64,000 bases of DNA. Origin: Calditrichales bacterium MX18-03 (GTDB lineage Bacteria; Bacillota; Clostridia; Lutisporales; Lutisporaceae). The position numbers were made by a program, and so were the translations under genes. Where the stretch lies: NCBI GenBank assembly GCA_021083345.1, contig JAJGRE010000007.1:62001-126000 (forward strand), given 5' to 3'. Position 1 is the stretch's first letter, and each line of letters begins with the position of its first letter. A model generated the notes under the pieces. That model was not told where the DNA came from. It did no database searches and saw only the letters and a list, made by a program, of their open reading frames with translations. Below, piece by piece: positions 50,735 through 59,240 of the stretch.

Positions 50735-52633
50735 TCACGGCAGGTCTGTGATGGTGACCTGCTTGTCGAAGGCGTTCCAGAATGTGCCTTCGGTGTCGAT
50801 CATGCCGATGATTTCGCCGTAGGGGATATCAAAGGCAGGGAAGCCGGCGGCATAAGCGGCGATCTCGTAAGGCTCAAAATATATCCGGAGTCCGGTCTCC
50901 GTCAAGGTAAAGCCTTGCTCTGCATCAATGCCGTTGTATGCTTCACTGAAAAGCATGGCATCTTCCTGTCTGCTTCTTTCTTCAACCTGTTTTCCGATAA
51001 TCTCACTCAGTCTTTTCAGATAAACGTTATCTTTTTTGAACAGGTCCTTCAGCTCATAGAATTTCCCGCTTCGCAAGTCAATATGATAATAATGCTTCAG
51101 CGGCATCCCATGCGCTGCACCGTAAGGATAGACATACCCTTCCTTTTCTATGATCAGCAGCTCTTCATTCTGCGCTGCATAAAAGCTATAGTAGATGCTT
51201 TCGGTAAATTCTCCTGTCTCACTATTCCTGACCGAAACCGGATCATTTCCCACAAAAGCCTTCCTTAAGCTTTGGTTGATATTCTCCAGGACACGCTGCT
51301 CCGGATGCCCGGCAAGCTGCGGGTAGTAAATCAACAGGCTTTGGTCTGGGCGGTATTTCTGCTCCGATACCATCATGCCGTTATCCAGCCTGTGCGTGTG
51401 GTCACCCTGCCAGATGACCTTTCCGTCCTTCTTCAGGTATTTGAGCTGCCGGTCAATATCTGCTTTTACGACATCGCCCAGTACGGTCATAGTCCCGCTG
51501 CCCTCCAGCTTCGGCAGCGAGTCAACAGGCTCAAAGCGTTCATTGACAAAGTAGGCAGCTTCGCCGTCATTAACGCAGAACAAGCCGCCGCCTTGCGGCT
51601 CAATCATTTGAAACTTATAGTCCGTGATCCTTTTGCCTTCTGAGCTTACTATGGCTTTCCTGCCTGAATAAAAGGAATCGGAGGCTTTTTCCCCGGCGGC
51701 ATAAAAACCCATTCCCAGATCATATAGATACGGATACGCCGTTTCGATGACATACTCGCCTTTTTTGTTTATTGCGCCTGCAAGATAACCTGCGCTGCCC
51801 TTATCCTGACTTACAACCGCAAAACCGTCCTGAAACGGATATGCCTGATCAAAGGCAGCCGCTATAACAATATTCCCTTGATCGTCCATATAGCCATACT
51901 TTTTATTGGCTTTGCTCTGATACACCCGCAGGTCCTCCGAAGACCATCCCACATACTCACAATCCAGGGTCCTGATGACGGAACCGTTTTTATCGATAGC
52001 CTGGTACAGCCGTTCTTCCGTCATGACCACTGCAGTACCGTCCTTATTGGGAGAGACATCCAGATAGCGGGGCTCACCAATGACCCTGCCGGTCTGATCC
52101 ATATAACCATAGCGTGATTCACCCATGCTGTTGCTCTTGGTGAAAACAGCAAACCCGTCACGGAAATAAACAGCAAAATAAGGCATCTCCACCATGATCT
52201 GACCTTTTTCGTTAATGATGCGGCTGCTGTCTTCCAGATTGGCGATTGCAACGCCGTTCTCAAAAACACCGATATGGGTATATACCGGCTCCAGCACCAG
52301 CTTTCCGTTTTTATCGATAAGGCCTTTTTTGCCGTCCATGTGCACGACAGCCAGTCCATTGTCATTGAAGGGCTCCACATAATCAAAGGCCGGCTGTATT
52401 GCAAATCGTCCGGTTTCATCAATAAAACCCCACCGGTCCCCGTTTCCAATTCCTATCCCGCCATTCTTTCCCAGCGCATTGCCGCTTCTGACATATGCCG
52501 GATACAAGGCGGCAGACTCCACTGCCGGTTTCGGTACGCTTACGCCCGAAGCCTCCCTAACCGCAGGGCTGCATGATGTTACTGCGATTATTAGTACTGC
52601 TAGTAATAAGAATATTGCTATTTGCCTTTTCAT
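50735..52633 (-). CDS. WG-repeat lipoprotein with C-terminal DUF4163/DUF3298-like region
   Basis: A 632-aa exported lipoprotein. MKRQIAIFLLLAVLIIAVTSC is a lipoprotein signal with Cys at about 21. Residues 50-390 hold about seven WG repeats (for example WGFIDETGRFAIQPAFDYVEPFNDNGLAVV; YGYMDDQGNIVIAAAFDQAYPFQDGFAVV). Residues 425-630 resemble the DUF4163 plus DUF3298 pair seen in RsiV-like sensors, with PYGAAHGMPLKHYYHIDLRSGKFYELKDLF. The start at 52633 follows GGGGGAAAA; the open frame to 52687 would overlap the upstream gene. It lies 14 bp after the GyrI-like gene. Confidence 0.85.
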   Translation of the reverse strand: MKRQIAIFLLLAVLIIAVTSCSPAVREASGVSVPKPAVESAALYPAYVRSGNALGKNGGIGIGNGDRWGFIDETGRFAIQPAFDYVEPFNDNGLAVVHMDGKKGLIDKNGKLVLEPVYTHIGVFENGVAIANLEDSSRIINEKGQIMVEMPYFAVYFRDGFAVFTKSNSMGESRYGYMDQTGRVIGEPRYLDVSPNKDGTAVVMTEERLYQAIDKNGSVIRTLDCEYVGWSSEDLRVYQSKANKKYGYMDDQGNIVIAAAFDQAYPFQDGFAVVSQDKGSAGYLAGAINKKGEYVIETAYPYLYDLGMGFYAAGEKASDSFYSGRKAIVSSEGKRITDYKFQMIEPQGGGLFCVNDGEAAYFVNERFEPVDSLPKLEGSGTMTVLGDVVKADIDRQLKYLKKDGKVIWQGDHTHRLDNGMMVSEQKYRPDQSLLIYYPQLAGHPEQRVLENINQSLRKAFVGNDPVSVRNSETGEFTESIYYSFYAAQNEELLIIEKEGYVYPYGAAHGMPLKHYYHIDLRSGKFYELKDLFKKDNVYLKRLSEIIGKQVEERSRQEDAMLFSEAYNGIDAEQGFTLTETGLRIYFEPYEIAAYAAGFPAFDIPYGEIIGMIDTEGTFWNAFDKQVTITDLP

Positions 52634-52647
52634 TTTTCCCCCGCAAT

Positions 52648-53265
52648 CTACTTCTTCGCCATGGGCTGCCGCACGACCGTCTTCCACTTCTCCGGCGCGG
52701 CCTTCCTGATATCACTCAGATAAATCTCATGGTGCTTGCCCGACGGCATGTATCCGTTTTCATCGATGTACCGGTGCAGCCGCGCCACGGTAGGGCCTTC
52801 CTCAGAGAAAGGACCTATATGCATGATCTGTACGCTGAGGCCTTCCTCGTAGCTTTCAAAGCGGAGAGCAGGCAGCACCGCATCGCTTTTCTTCTTCCGT
52901 ACCTCCGACACAGCCTTTTCATAGAGCTCCGGCGTAACAAATTCCGGCTGCATGACCATAAGGGTCCACTTCCAGTTGGACTTGTCCTCTACATTGAATG
53001 CCGCCATATCATCAGCCCACCACAAGCCCTCAAGCGGCATGACACCGTAGTCGATGCCGGCAGCGCCCTTTTTGACCATGAACTTCAGGGTATATGATAC
53101 ACTCATGAGCGCCTCAACAGCTGACTGAAAAGCTTCCGAACGGTTGGGATCCCCTTCCCCGTCCGTCATGATGAAGCGCAGCTCCGGTACCGTTGCAACA
53201 GACACTTCCTTGGGGGAAGGATTATAATATTCCTTTAATTCTTTTTTCAGATCCAGTTTGTCCAT
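52648..53265 (-). CDS. GyrI-like small-molecule-binding domain protein
   Basis: A 205-aa cytosolic protein of the GyrI/SOUL-like fold (AraC effector-binding superfamily), here without a DNA-binding domain: ELRFIMTDGEGDPNRSEAFQSAVEALMSVSYTLKF, GVMPLEGLWWAD, VQIMHIGPFSEEGPTVARLHRYIDENGY and HHEIYLSDIRKAAPEKWKTVVRQP. Relatives bind drugs or hydrolyse small toxins. AGGAGTGAG precedes the ATG at 53265. The dispersed RNA-like element ends just before this ribosome binding site. Confidence 0.87.
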   Translation of the reverse strand: MDKLDLKKELKEYYNPSPKEVSVATVPELRFIMTDGEGDPNRSEAFQSAVEALMSVSYTLKFMVKKGAAGIDYGVMPLEGLWWADDMAAFNVEDKSNWKWTLMVMQPEFVTPELYEKAVSEVRKKKSDAVLPALRFESYEEGLSVQIMHIGPFSEEGPTVARLHRYIDENGYMPSGKHHEIYLSDIRKAAPEKWKTVVRQPMAKK

Positions 53266-53292
53266 CCGACTCACTCCTCTCCATTTATAGAA

Positions 53293-53392
53293 CAAAGGCG
53301 GCCTTGAGCCGCATTTGGAGCCCATGTGCCATTTTTGAGCTTGTGAGGCGATTCGCCAATCACAAATACTGGCACGGGCAGTTAAATCAAAG
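53293..53392 (-). ncRNA. Dispersed structured element, copy 2 (candidate RNA)
   Basis: It shares 12461-12545's layout. GCGGC-cttga-GCCGC (53298-53312) is flanked by paired CAAA/TTTG. GCCCatGTGCCA (53320-53331) pairs with TGGCACGGGC (53370-53379), and AGTTAAATCAAAG follows. Here the loop carries an extra nested hairpin, TTGTGA-GGCG-att-CGCC-aa-TCACAA (53341-53365), which copy 1 lacks. On the minus strand the GC hairpin and a short U-rich tail end about 25 bp before the GyrI-like start codon. An ORF reading through it on the minus strand is probably not translated. Confidence 0.6.
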
Positions 53393-53443
53393 TTTTCTAA
53401 TTGATAAGAAATGGATGGCGGTACAGCCATACATGCTTTTTTG

Positions 53444-54403
53444 CTAAATGTAATGATGTTTGCTGAAAATAAAAAGCGATATGCAAACCACTAGGATGCT
53501 TAGTCCGAAAACATAAGGATAACCGTATATCCACTTAAGCTCAGGCATATGCTCGAAATTCATCCCGTACCAGCCTGCAATCAATGTCAAAGGCAGGAAA
53601 ATGGCTGTGATGACGGTAAACACCTTCATGATCCGGTTCATGCTGATATCCACCTGGGCCTGGTATGCTTCCCTGACCTGAGTAACATAGTCCCGCAGGT
53701 TCAACACATTCTGATTGAGCCGCTGGATCCTGTTGATCAGTATCCTGAAATACTTCAGGGACCCTTCCTCCAGAACGCCGTTTTCGTTCTCTTCCAGCCC
53801 TTCTGCAATATCCATCAGCGGTTCATAGTAGCGCTTGAGGAAAAGCAGCTGCTTTCTCAGACTGATGATCTCCCGTGTAAAGTCTTTTTTGATGTCCTCC
53901 AGCACCTGCTCTTCCAATGCCGCAATCCTGGACTCAATTTCCTTCAAGACAATATTGTCCATGGAAGTCAGGCGGTCCATAAAAATATAGAGGATCCTTG
54001 AAAGGCTGGGCGTAAAGCTATAGGGGCCGTTTACTCCCTCCAGCACTTCTCTTTTTACCCCGTCCACCAGGCGGTTTTTTGACCTGGACACCAGAATAAG
54101 ATGCCTGGGGCTGAGATAGAAATTAAGCTCCTTCGCCGTCAGCCAATTGGAATCATTGTTCTCCGGATTTTTTTCCATGAAGTTCAGAACACCGAAGCTG
54201 AAATCATCATAAACCTCCAGCCGGGGATGCTGCTTTGCGCTCATGCATTCCTGCACGGTTGAATGCTGAAATCTGAAGTATTCATTATTCTTGCATATTT
54301 CTTCGGGCGTCGCAATGATCCAGTACCGGGCATCCTTCTGGCCGTATAGCTCGTCCAACGCCACCGCTTTTATAGTTCCCTCGCCGATCCGGTATATTTC
54401 CAT
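53444..54403 (-). CDS. corA: CorA family magnesium/divalent cation transporter
   Basis: A 319-aa channel protein. The long N-terminal cytoplasmic domain and stalk helix (residues 1-255) lead to two C-terminal helices, with the pore motif GMN in LTLIAGWYGMNFEHMPELKW. CorA forms a homopentamer for Mg2+ uptake gated by internal Mg2+. The ATG at 54403 has GGAG eight bases upstream; the frame extends to a TTG at 54427. It follows the HAD gene by 28 bp. Confidence 0.93.
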   Translation of the reverse strand: MEIYRIGEGTIKAVALDELYGQKDARYWIIATPEEICKNNEYFRFQHSTVQECMSAKQHPRLEVYDDFSFGVLNFMEKNPENNDSNWLTAKELNFYLSPRHLILVSRSKNRLVDGVKREVLEGVNGPYSFTPSLSRILYIFMDRLTSMDNIVLKEIESRIAALEEQVLEDIKKDFTREIISLRKQLLFLKRYYEPLMDIAEGLEENENGVLEEGSLKYFRILINRIQRLNQNVLNLRDYVTQVREAYQAQVDISMNRIMKVFTVITAIFLPLTLIAGWYGMNFEHMPELKWIYGYPYVFGLSILVVCISLFIFSKHHYI

Positions 54404-54431
54404 ATCACCATCTCCAATATCCTTCAATCAG

Positions 54432-54902
54432 CTAAAGCCTCAAGGTCGCCTGGATCTTCTCAGGCTTGATCAGAAGCCCCAATGCATCGGTAATGCTTGT
54501 TACCACGATATCCGCCGACAGCATGGCCTTTACCGAGCAGCCTTCCTCACCGGCAATACAGATTCCCAGGCAGCTTTTCTCCAGCATCTGGGAGTCATTG
54601 TTCCCATTTCCGATGGCGACCACCTGGCTTCCGCCCAGCCGGTCTACAAAGCCCCCCTTTTCCAGGGCGCCGTTTTCACCTTTGGTGACCACTACCTCCA
54701 CCGGCAGACCTGCGCACTGCTCTGCAACCGTCCCGTAGGTATCAGCCGATACGACATAGATTTTCAATTCCTTGGAGAGCTTGTTCAGATAAGCGGTAAT
54801 CTTTTGTCTCAATACGCCATCCCGCGCCATGGTTCCGTTGAAGTCCATCACCAGGTAATTCAAGTTCATTTGTCCCAGTCCGGGAACGTTGATTTCCAAC
54901 AT
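54432..54902 (-). CDS. HAD family protein related to soluble P-type-ATPase-like phosphatases
   Basis: A 156-aa HAD-fold protein without a membrane part. Motif I reads VMDFNGTMA, with Asn in place of the usual second Asp, as in the COG4087-type group. Motif III/IV VVAIGNGNNDSQML and the late GICIAGEEGCSVKAMLSADIVV match P-type ATPase phosphorylation domains. It may be a phosphatase or a regulatory protein; linkage with corA hints at ion control. The ATG at 54902 follows GAGAGGG. Confidence 0.85.
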   Translation of the reverse strand: MLEINVPGLGQMNLNYLVMDFNGTMARDGVLRQKITAYLNKLSKELKIYVVSADTYGTVAEQCAGLPVEVVVTKGENGALEKGGFVDRLGGSQVVAIGNGNNDSQMLEKSCLGICIAGEEGCSVKAMLSADIVVTSITDALGLLIKPEKIQATLRL

Positions 54903-54992
54903 CTTTATCCCTCTCTTCCCATTCTTCTTTTGTTTTCTATTCACAATAATGATATTTTACTAGAAATCCATGCGAATTTTCATGTATAAAAA

Positions 54993-55553
54993 CTAAATCC
55001 CGTTCTCCAGCATAAAGACCTTCCAATGACTAAAGACCTTTCTGAAATGAAGGAACCAGGTCTGCGGCGCTTTTTCATCCATCAGCAGCAGCTCGATGCC
55101 CGATGTCACTGTTCCTTTTTCCCCTTCCACATACCATTTATGCTTAACCTTCAGAAGCCGCTTGTTTGTCGCCATATAGCCCTCCACATGCTGTTCCTTG
55201 TCAATATAACGTATATAGCTGTCTCCCTCCGGCAGCAGCACATAGGTTGTGCCTCTGGCCAGCAGCCTCTCCATCTTTTCGCTGTCATGCAGAAAAGCCG
55301 TGATGACGAACTCCAGTGATTTTTTCTCGATGACATCGCTCAGCTCTTTATTCTTCCAGCTGCCGATATCCGGTAATGACCATCTGCCCAGTTCCATAGA
55401 CTCGGCCATAACCGCCTGTTCGGCACTTTCCGACCGAGCAGTCAGGTTACCAGCCTTGAGCACATTGTATCCCAGTAAATGGTTGGTCACCATCATGACC
55501 AGGAACAAGGTCGCAATGGAATAAAAATAACGTCTGATTTGGTTCACTTGCAA
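54993..55553 (-). CDS. Single-pass membrane protein of unknown function
   Basis: A 186-aa protein I do not recognise. A short basic N-terminus and one helix (YSIATLFLVMMVTNHLLGYNVL, about 10-31) put the remaining 150 residues outside. That domain is mixed alpha/beta, with a region SLEFVITAFLHDSEKMERLLARGTTYVLL that resembles nuclear transport factor 2-like folds in length and layout only. It stands alone between the HAD and HD-GYP genes. Confidence 0.72.
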   Translation of the reverse strand: MQVNQIRRYFYSIATLFLVMMVTNHLLGYNVLKAGNLTARSESAEQAVMAESMELGRWSLPDIGSWKNKELSDVIEKKSLEFVITAFLHDSEKMERLLARGTTYVLLPEGDSYIRYIDKEQHVEGYMATNKRLLKVKHKWYVEGEKGTVTSGIELLLMDEKAPQTWFLHFRKVFSHWKVFMLENGI

Positions 55554-55651
55554 TCCACCCCGCCTTCCACACCGGCATCCGTCATGTCATCCTTCTATAT
55601 AGTATGAGCCCGTATGGAATAAATATGACCGCGGCGTAGAACCGGGCAGTA

Positions 55652-55685
55652 AAATTTGAGGCACCGCCTGCTGTCCTGCGGTGCC
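55652..55685 (-). terminator. Terminator of HD-GYP gene
   Basis: GGCACCGC (55660-55667) and GCGGTGCC (55678-55685) form a perfect 8-bp stem with a 10-nt loop at the HD-GYP stop codon, followed by TCAAATTTT on the minus strand. The U-run is broken, so efficiency may be moderate. Confidence 0.6.
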
Positions 55686-56765
55686 CTATAATATCGTCTT
55701 AATCTGTCTTTTTTGGCTGTCCGCCGATAGGTCGATAAACTCCTCTCCGAACCGGACAATAGGCTGCCATACCCTGCTTGGGTTGATGAACACCACTTCA
55801 CATATTTCTCCGGTATCCAGCTCCACATAGTCTCCCAGGTAGGAATTGGCAATGTTCCTGAGGAATACCGTCAAAACCTTGGTATCCAGCTTGCCGAAGG
55901 TTTGCTGCTCAAAATTGCGGATGACCTCGAAGGGACACATTTTCCCGCGGTAAGAGCGGTTGGAGGTCATGGCATCATATATATCGGCAATGGCAATGAT
56001 TTTGGGGAAAAGGGGAATCTGGCTGTCCGTTGCGCCTACGGGATACCCAGATCCGTCAATCTTCTCATGATGCATCAGTACCGAATGCCGGATATTATTG
56101 GAAGCATCATTGACTTTTTCCAGCATCATATAGCCCAGGACGGTATGCTTTTTGATCTCTTCAAACTCCTCGGTTGTCAGCTTGCCCGGCTTTGCAAGCA
56201 GTGCCTCCGCCACTTTTGTCTTGCCCAGGTCATGCAATAGCCCTGCAGTGGCAAGCTCGTCTACTTCAGCTTCGCTGAGGTTCAGCCATTTCCCGATGAT
56301 AATGGCCATCAGAGAGACATTGAGGGAATGGGAATAAGTGTAATCATCCAGCGGCCTCACCAGCTGGAGATAGTTCAGAACTTCGCTCAAGGTGTCAAAA
56401 TCCTTGATAATGTGGCGGCTGATCTGGCTGATCTCCTGAATATTGACATTGCCGCCCCTGCCGATTTCCTTTATAACATGGGTGATTTCATCCACCTTCC
56501 CCATGTACTTCTTCCTGAAAGCATCGATCTTCTGCTGATCATATACGCTCTTGATACCAACCTTATCAGGGCCATGGTATAAACCATCCCCCTCATTCAG
56601 CAGGATCCTGACCCTCTCTATCTGGTAAGCCGCTATCTTCTCTATGAGCTTGTCATCCAGCACGGTTTCCTTGCACAAAATGACCGCACCTGCCGGACTA
56701 TATATATCCTCATACAGCACCATGCCCGGTTTCAAAAGCGTAGCAGCGATATTCATTGCTTTCAT
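55686..56765 (-). CDS. HD-GYP domain protein, probable c-di-GMP phosphodiesterase
   Basis: A 359-aa soluble protein. Residues 1-100 are an N-terminal helical/beta region. The HD-GYP domain (125-310) keeps HDLGK (178-182) and the full HHEKIDGSGYP motif (232-242), including GYP, and later ADIYDAMTSNRSYR. HD-GYP enzymes hydrolyse c-di-GMP to pGpG or GMP. A probable diguanylate cyclase lies at 61717, but there is no operon link. No receiver or sensor domain is present. Confidence 0.92.
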   Translation of the reverse strand: MKAMNIAATLLKPGMVLYEDIYSPAGAVILCKETVLDDKLIEKIAAYQIERVRILLNEGDGLYHGPDKVGIKSVYDQQKIDAFRKKYMGKVDEITHVIKEIGRGGNVNIQEISQISRHIIKDFDTLSEVLNYLQLVRPLDDYTYSHSLNVSLMAIIIGKWLNLSEAEVDELATAGLLHDLGKTKVAEALLAKPGKLTTEEFEEIKKHTVLGYMMLEKVNDASNNIRHSVLMHHEKIDGSGYPVGATDSQIPLFPKIIAIADIYDAMTSNRSYRGKMCPFEVIRNFEQQTFGKLDTKVLTVFLRNIANSYLGDYVELDTGEICEVVFINPSRVWQPIVRFGEEFIDLSADSQKRQIKTIL

Positions 56766-56864
56766 AGGAGTTTCCTCCGCATCTTATTTTATCACTATTA
56801 TATCAGAGTCACTCCCAGGAATAAACAAGAATTCATCGCGATTTCCCATATTCTTCTTTTTCGA

Positions 56865-57866
56865 CTATTTCCTTAAGCGGTAATAAATTTTCATGACATT
56901 GAAAAAAGCTTCCGAAAGGGCCTCATTGCGGATCACCCGGCTGCACGTCTCCGGTTTGTAGGGTTTTGCCCTTTTCATAGCCTCCAGAAAACCTGAGAGG
57001 CGCGCCTCTTCCAGTATGCCGTCCAGGCTGAAAAGTGAAAAATCCTCTATGCCGCACTGCTTCAGAATACCGATATCCTTCTCAAATTCTTCCATACTCT
57101 CATAATACGGTTCATTACCCATTTTCCCCACATTGGTAACCCCTACGGAGATGGCCAGCTTTTCCTTCAGTTTTTCCTTCAGGTGGGAAACCTGGTGGTA
57201 AATCAGGTAGTCTACATTGACCTTCTTTATTTTTTTCAGCTCGTTTCGTATCATGGTGGCATAATACATCAGATTATATTTGTCCCAATCCACGCCAAAG
57301 ACCGGAATCTCCAAGGCATTCTGCATGATTTCCGAGTTGAAGCGCAAGTCATAGTAGCAGTGCCGGATACAGGTGGCATAGCTTTCCAGGTTTTTTGAGC
57401 GAAGATATGCTGCCGTATCCGTCAGAACCCGCCTGGCTTCATGGAATCGTTTCTTGTTCAGGTTATGGGTCAGCATCTTGAGATAGGTCGCAGCAGGGCT
57501 GAGCAGCGTTTTGGGATCGGCCAGCCGCTGGATGTCGGACAACGGAGTTTCCAGATCAATGCACAGCCCTTTTATTTTCAACGCCCTGGCCTCCAGCGTA
57601 CCCACCAGGTCCCGTATGTAGCGGTCAAAGTGACAGGCGTTTTTTTCATTGATCCAGTAGCCCATGTCGTCGGAAAGGGTAGCCCATACCGAAACAGGCA
57701 CGTCATGCCGGTTGTAGGTCTCCAGCATATGAAAAAAATCTCCAGTGTCCTGTCCGAATTCCAGCTTATAGTTCAAGGTCACACCGTATTGCTTGAAAAG
57801 CGCCAGAACATGTTCCCTGCAGACTTCTTTCGGGGGAGCAAACTCACACCAGATTCTCGTATCCAT
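56865..57866 (-). CDS. Conserved-looking protein with TIM-barrel-like features, function unknown
   Basis: A 333-aa soluble protein. Alternating strand/helix pattern and acidic residues at strand ends (VSVWATLSD, IKGLCIDLETPL, FGVDWDKYNLMYY, IEDFSLFSLDGI) suggest a TIM-barrel hydrolase fold, possibly a glycosidase-like scaffold. I cannot match it to a family. No signal peptide is visible. The start MDTRIWCEFAPP has GGAGG upstream. It is divergent from yigZ and tail-to-head with the HD-GYP gene. Confidence 0.7.
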   Translation of the reverse strand: MDTRIWCEFAPPKEVCREHVLALFKQYGVTLNYKLEFGQDTGDFFHMLETYNRHDVPVSVWATLSDDMGYWINEKNACHFDRYIRDLVGTLEARALKIKGLCIDLETPLSDIQRLADPKTLLSPAATYLKMLTHNLNKKRFHEARRVLTDTAAYLRSKNLESYATCIRHCYYDLRFNSEIMQNALEIPVFGVDWDKYNLMYYATMIRNELKKIKKVNVDYLIYHQVSHLKEKLKEKLAISVGVTNVGKMGNEPYYESMEEFEKDIGILKQCGIEDFSLFSLDGILEEARLSGFLEAMKRAKPYKPETCSRVIRNEALSEAFFNVMKIYYRLRK

Positions 57867-57976
57867 GCTGTAGCCTCCTCTCCAAAATAGTGTATAATAG
57901 GTAAAGGGATACTTAGGGTAAAAGGTACAAAATTATAATATCCATAAAAGAAAACTATATGATACAGGGTGATAAA

Positions 57977-58630
57977 ATGACACATGGCTATCGTATGATA
58001 AAAGACTATGGTGAAGCAAGCTTTATCGAAAAAAAATCAAAATTCATTTCCTATACCAGGCCGGTTCAGACGGAGGAGGAGGCTTTGCAGTTCTTAAGCG
58101 GCATCCGCAAGAAGCACTATGATGCCACACACAACTGCTACGCCTATGTCCTTGGGGAAAACGGCGGAGTCCAACGGTCCAGCGACGACGGGGAGCCCTC
58201 CGGCACGGCCGGTCTTCCCATACTGGAGGTGCTGCGGAAGGAAAACCTCACCGACACCATCATCGTTGTTACCCGTTACTTTGGCGGCATCATGCTGGGC
58301 GCAGGAGGGCTTATCCGCGCTTATACCGAAGGGGCTGCCGGTGCAGTCAGGGCAGCCGGCACCGTTCTGGTGCAGCCTTATGCCGTCTATTCCCTGATGA
58401 TTGACTATAGCGCCTTAAGCAAGCTTCAGTATGAGCTGCCAAGGAAACAGTATCTCATCACCGATATTCAGTACGCCGATACTGTCAGCATGCGGATCCT
58501 GACGCGCTTGAACCAGAAGGATGCCTTTCCTGCGGATTCGGCGGAATGGACAAACGGCACTGCGGCCTGCAGCTTCCTGGGCATTGAGCTGCTGAAGCTG
58601 GATGAAGCCAATGATAAAATCATCCCATAA
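57977..58630 (+). CDS. YigZ/IMPACT family protein
   Basis: A 217-aa cytosolic protein. The N-terminal UPF0029 domain (IEKKSKFISYTRPVQTEEEALQFLSGIRKKHYDATHNCYAYVLGENGGVQRSSDDGEPSGTAGLPIL) and the signature TRYFGGIMLGAGGLIRAYTEGA are unmistakable. The C-terminal part has a DUF1949 ferredoxin-like fold. Eukaryotic IMPACT regulates GCN2; the bacterial role is unknown. AGGGTGAT precedes the ATG at 57977; an in-frame ATG at 57959 lacks a site. Confidence 0.92.
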   Translation: MTHGYRMIKDYGEASFIEKKSKFISYTRPVQTEEEALQFLSGIRKKHYDATHNCYAYVLGENGGVQRSSDDGEPSGTAGLPILEVLRKENLTDTIIVVTRYFGGIMLGAGGLIRAYTEGAAGAVRAAGTVLVQPYAVYSLMIDYSALSKLQYELPRKQYLITDIQYADTVSMRILTRLNQKDAFPADSAEWTNGTAACSFLGIELLKLDEANDKIIP

Positions 58631-58634
58631 CGCA

Positions 58635-58668
58635 CAAGAGGCACATACGGTTGGTATTGTGCCTCTTG
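58635..58668. terminator. Terminator of yigZ (possibly shared)
   Basis: CAAGAGGCACA (58635-58645) and TGTGCCTCTTG (58658-58668) form an 11-bp stem, extended by TAC/GTA with one bulge. It lies between convergent yigZ and the Met-rich gene and ends with TGCTTCGTT on the plus strand. Confidence 0.7.
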
Positions 58669-58685
58669 CTTCGTTATTTCGCTGG

Positions 58686-59240
58686 TTAGTCGTAATAGTA
58701 GTAATCACCGTAGCCATAAGACGGATAACCATACCCGTAATGCGGTCTTCTTCTGCGGAACCGTCTTCTCCTTCTCCCCAGCTCACCAAGCAGCAAAAGC
58801 CCCAGCAGGTCTCTTGCAAAACGCCTTCTGCCGAATTGTCTGCCATCTTCCTCTTCTGCCATATCCGGCATTTCGCCTATCATGATGCGGTAGGTACTTT
58901 CAATCATGATATTGATGCTTTCCCTATCAGGATAGGAAGTGTAGATCTTGTCGTTCTTCTTTTCCATTTTATCTACGGCGGACTTGACATAGGGCATCAT
59001 CTTTTTGCTGGCATCGGAATACATCTCAGCAAAGTAATCGTCGTCCTCTTCATCCTCCTGGTGATGCACCATATCCATGTCCATCATGGGCATTTGCATC
59101 CCCTGCATCATCGGCATCGGCATCTGCATCTGCATCATCGGCATCTGCATCATCGGCATCTGCATTTCTTCCGTCTCCGGCATGGTCATGGGTCCTGCCA
59201 TATGCATCTGCATCATGGGGCACATAAATTTATTGCGCAT
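58686..59240 (-). CDS. Met-rich protein with basic Arg and Gly/Tyr-rich tail, probable coat protein
   Basis: A 184-aa protein. Residues 1-58 contain more than twenty Met in repeats such as MQMPMMQMPMMQ. A His/acidic patch (HHQEDEEDDD) and a helical middle (residues 68-125) follow. The tail is Arg-rich (GRRRRRFRRRR) and ends HYGYGYPSYGYGDYYYYD. Arg- and Tyr/Gly-rich tails recall spore coat proteins such as CotG/CotC in style, not in sequence. The MCPMM start resembles the protein at 19920. Metal binding by Met and His is possible. No function is proven. Confidence 0.7.
   Translation of the reverse strand: MRNKFMCPMMQMHMAGPMTMPETEEMQMPMMQMPMMQMQMPMPMMQGMQMPMMDMDMVHHQEDEEDDDYFAEMYSDASKKMMPYVKSAVDKMEKKNDKIYTSYPDRESINIMIESTYRIMIGEMPDMAEEEDGRQFGRRRFARDLLGLLLLGELGRRRRRFRRRRPHYGYGYPSYGYGDYYYYD
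59086..59172 (-). repeat. Short tandem repeat encoding the Met-rich segment
   Basis: Units of GGCATCTGCATCATC-type sequence repeat several times on the plus strand, encoding Met-Gln-Met-Pro-Met-Met runs on the other. Codon-level repetition makes this region prone to copy-number change. Confidence 0.7.

Noticed and set aside
53266-53430. N-terminal extension of the GyrI-like frame through the dispersed element
   Set aside because: A strong ribosome binding site (AGGAGTGAG) and family start lie at 53265; the extension only translates the repeat.
59086-59172. Possible CRISPR-like array
   Set aside because: The repeats are short, contiguous and in frame with a Met-rich protein; there are no spacers and no cas genes.
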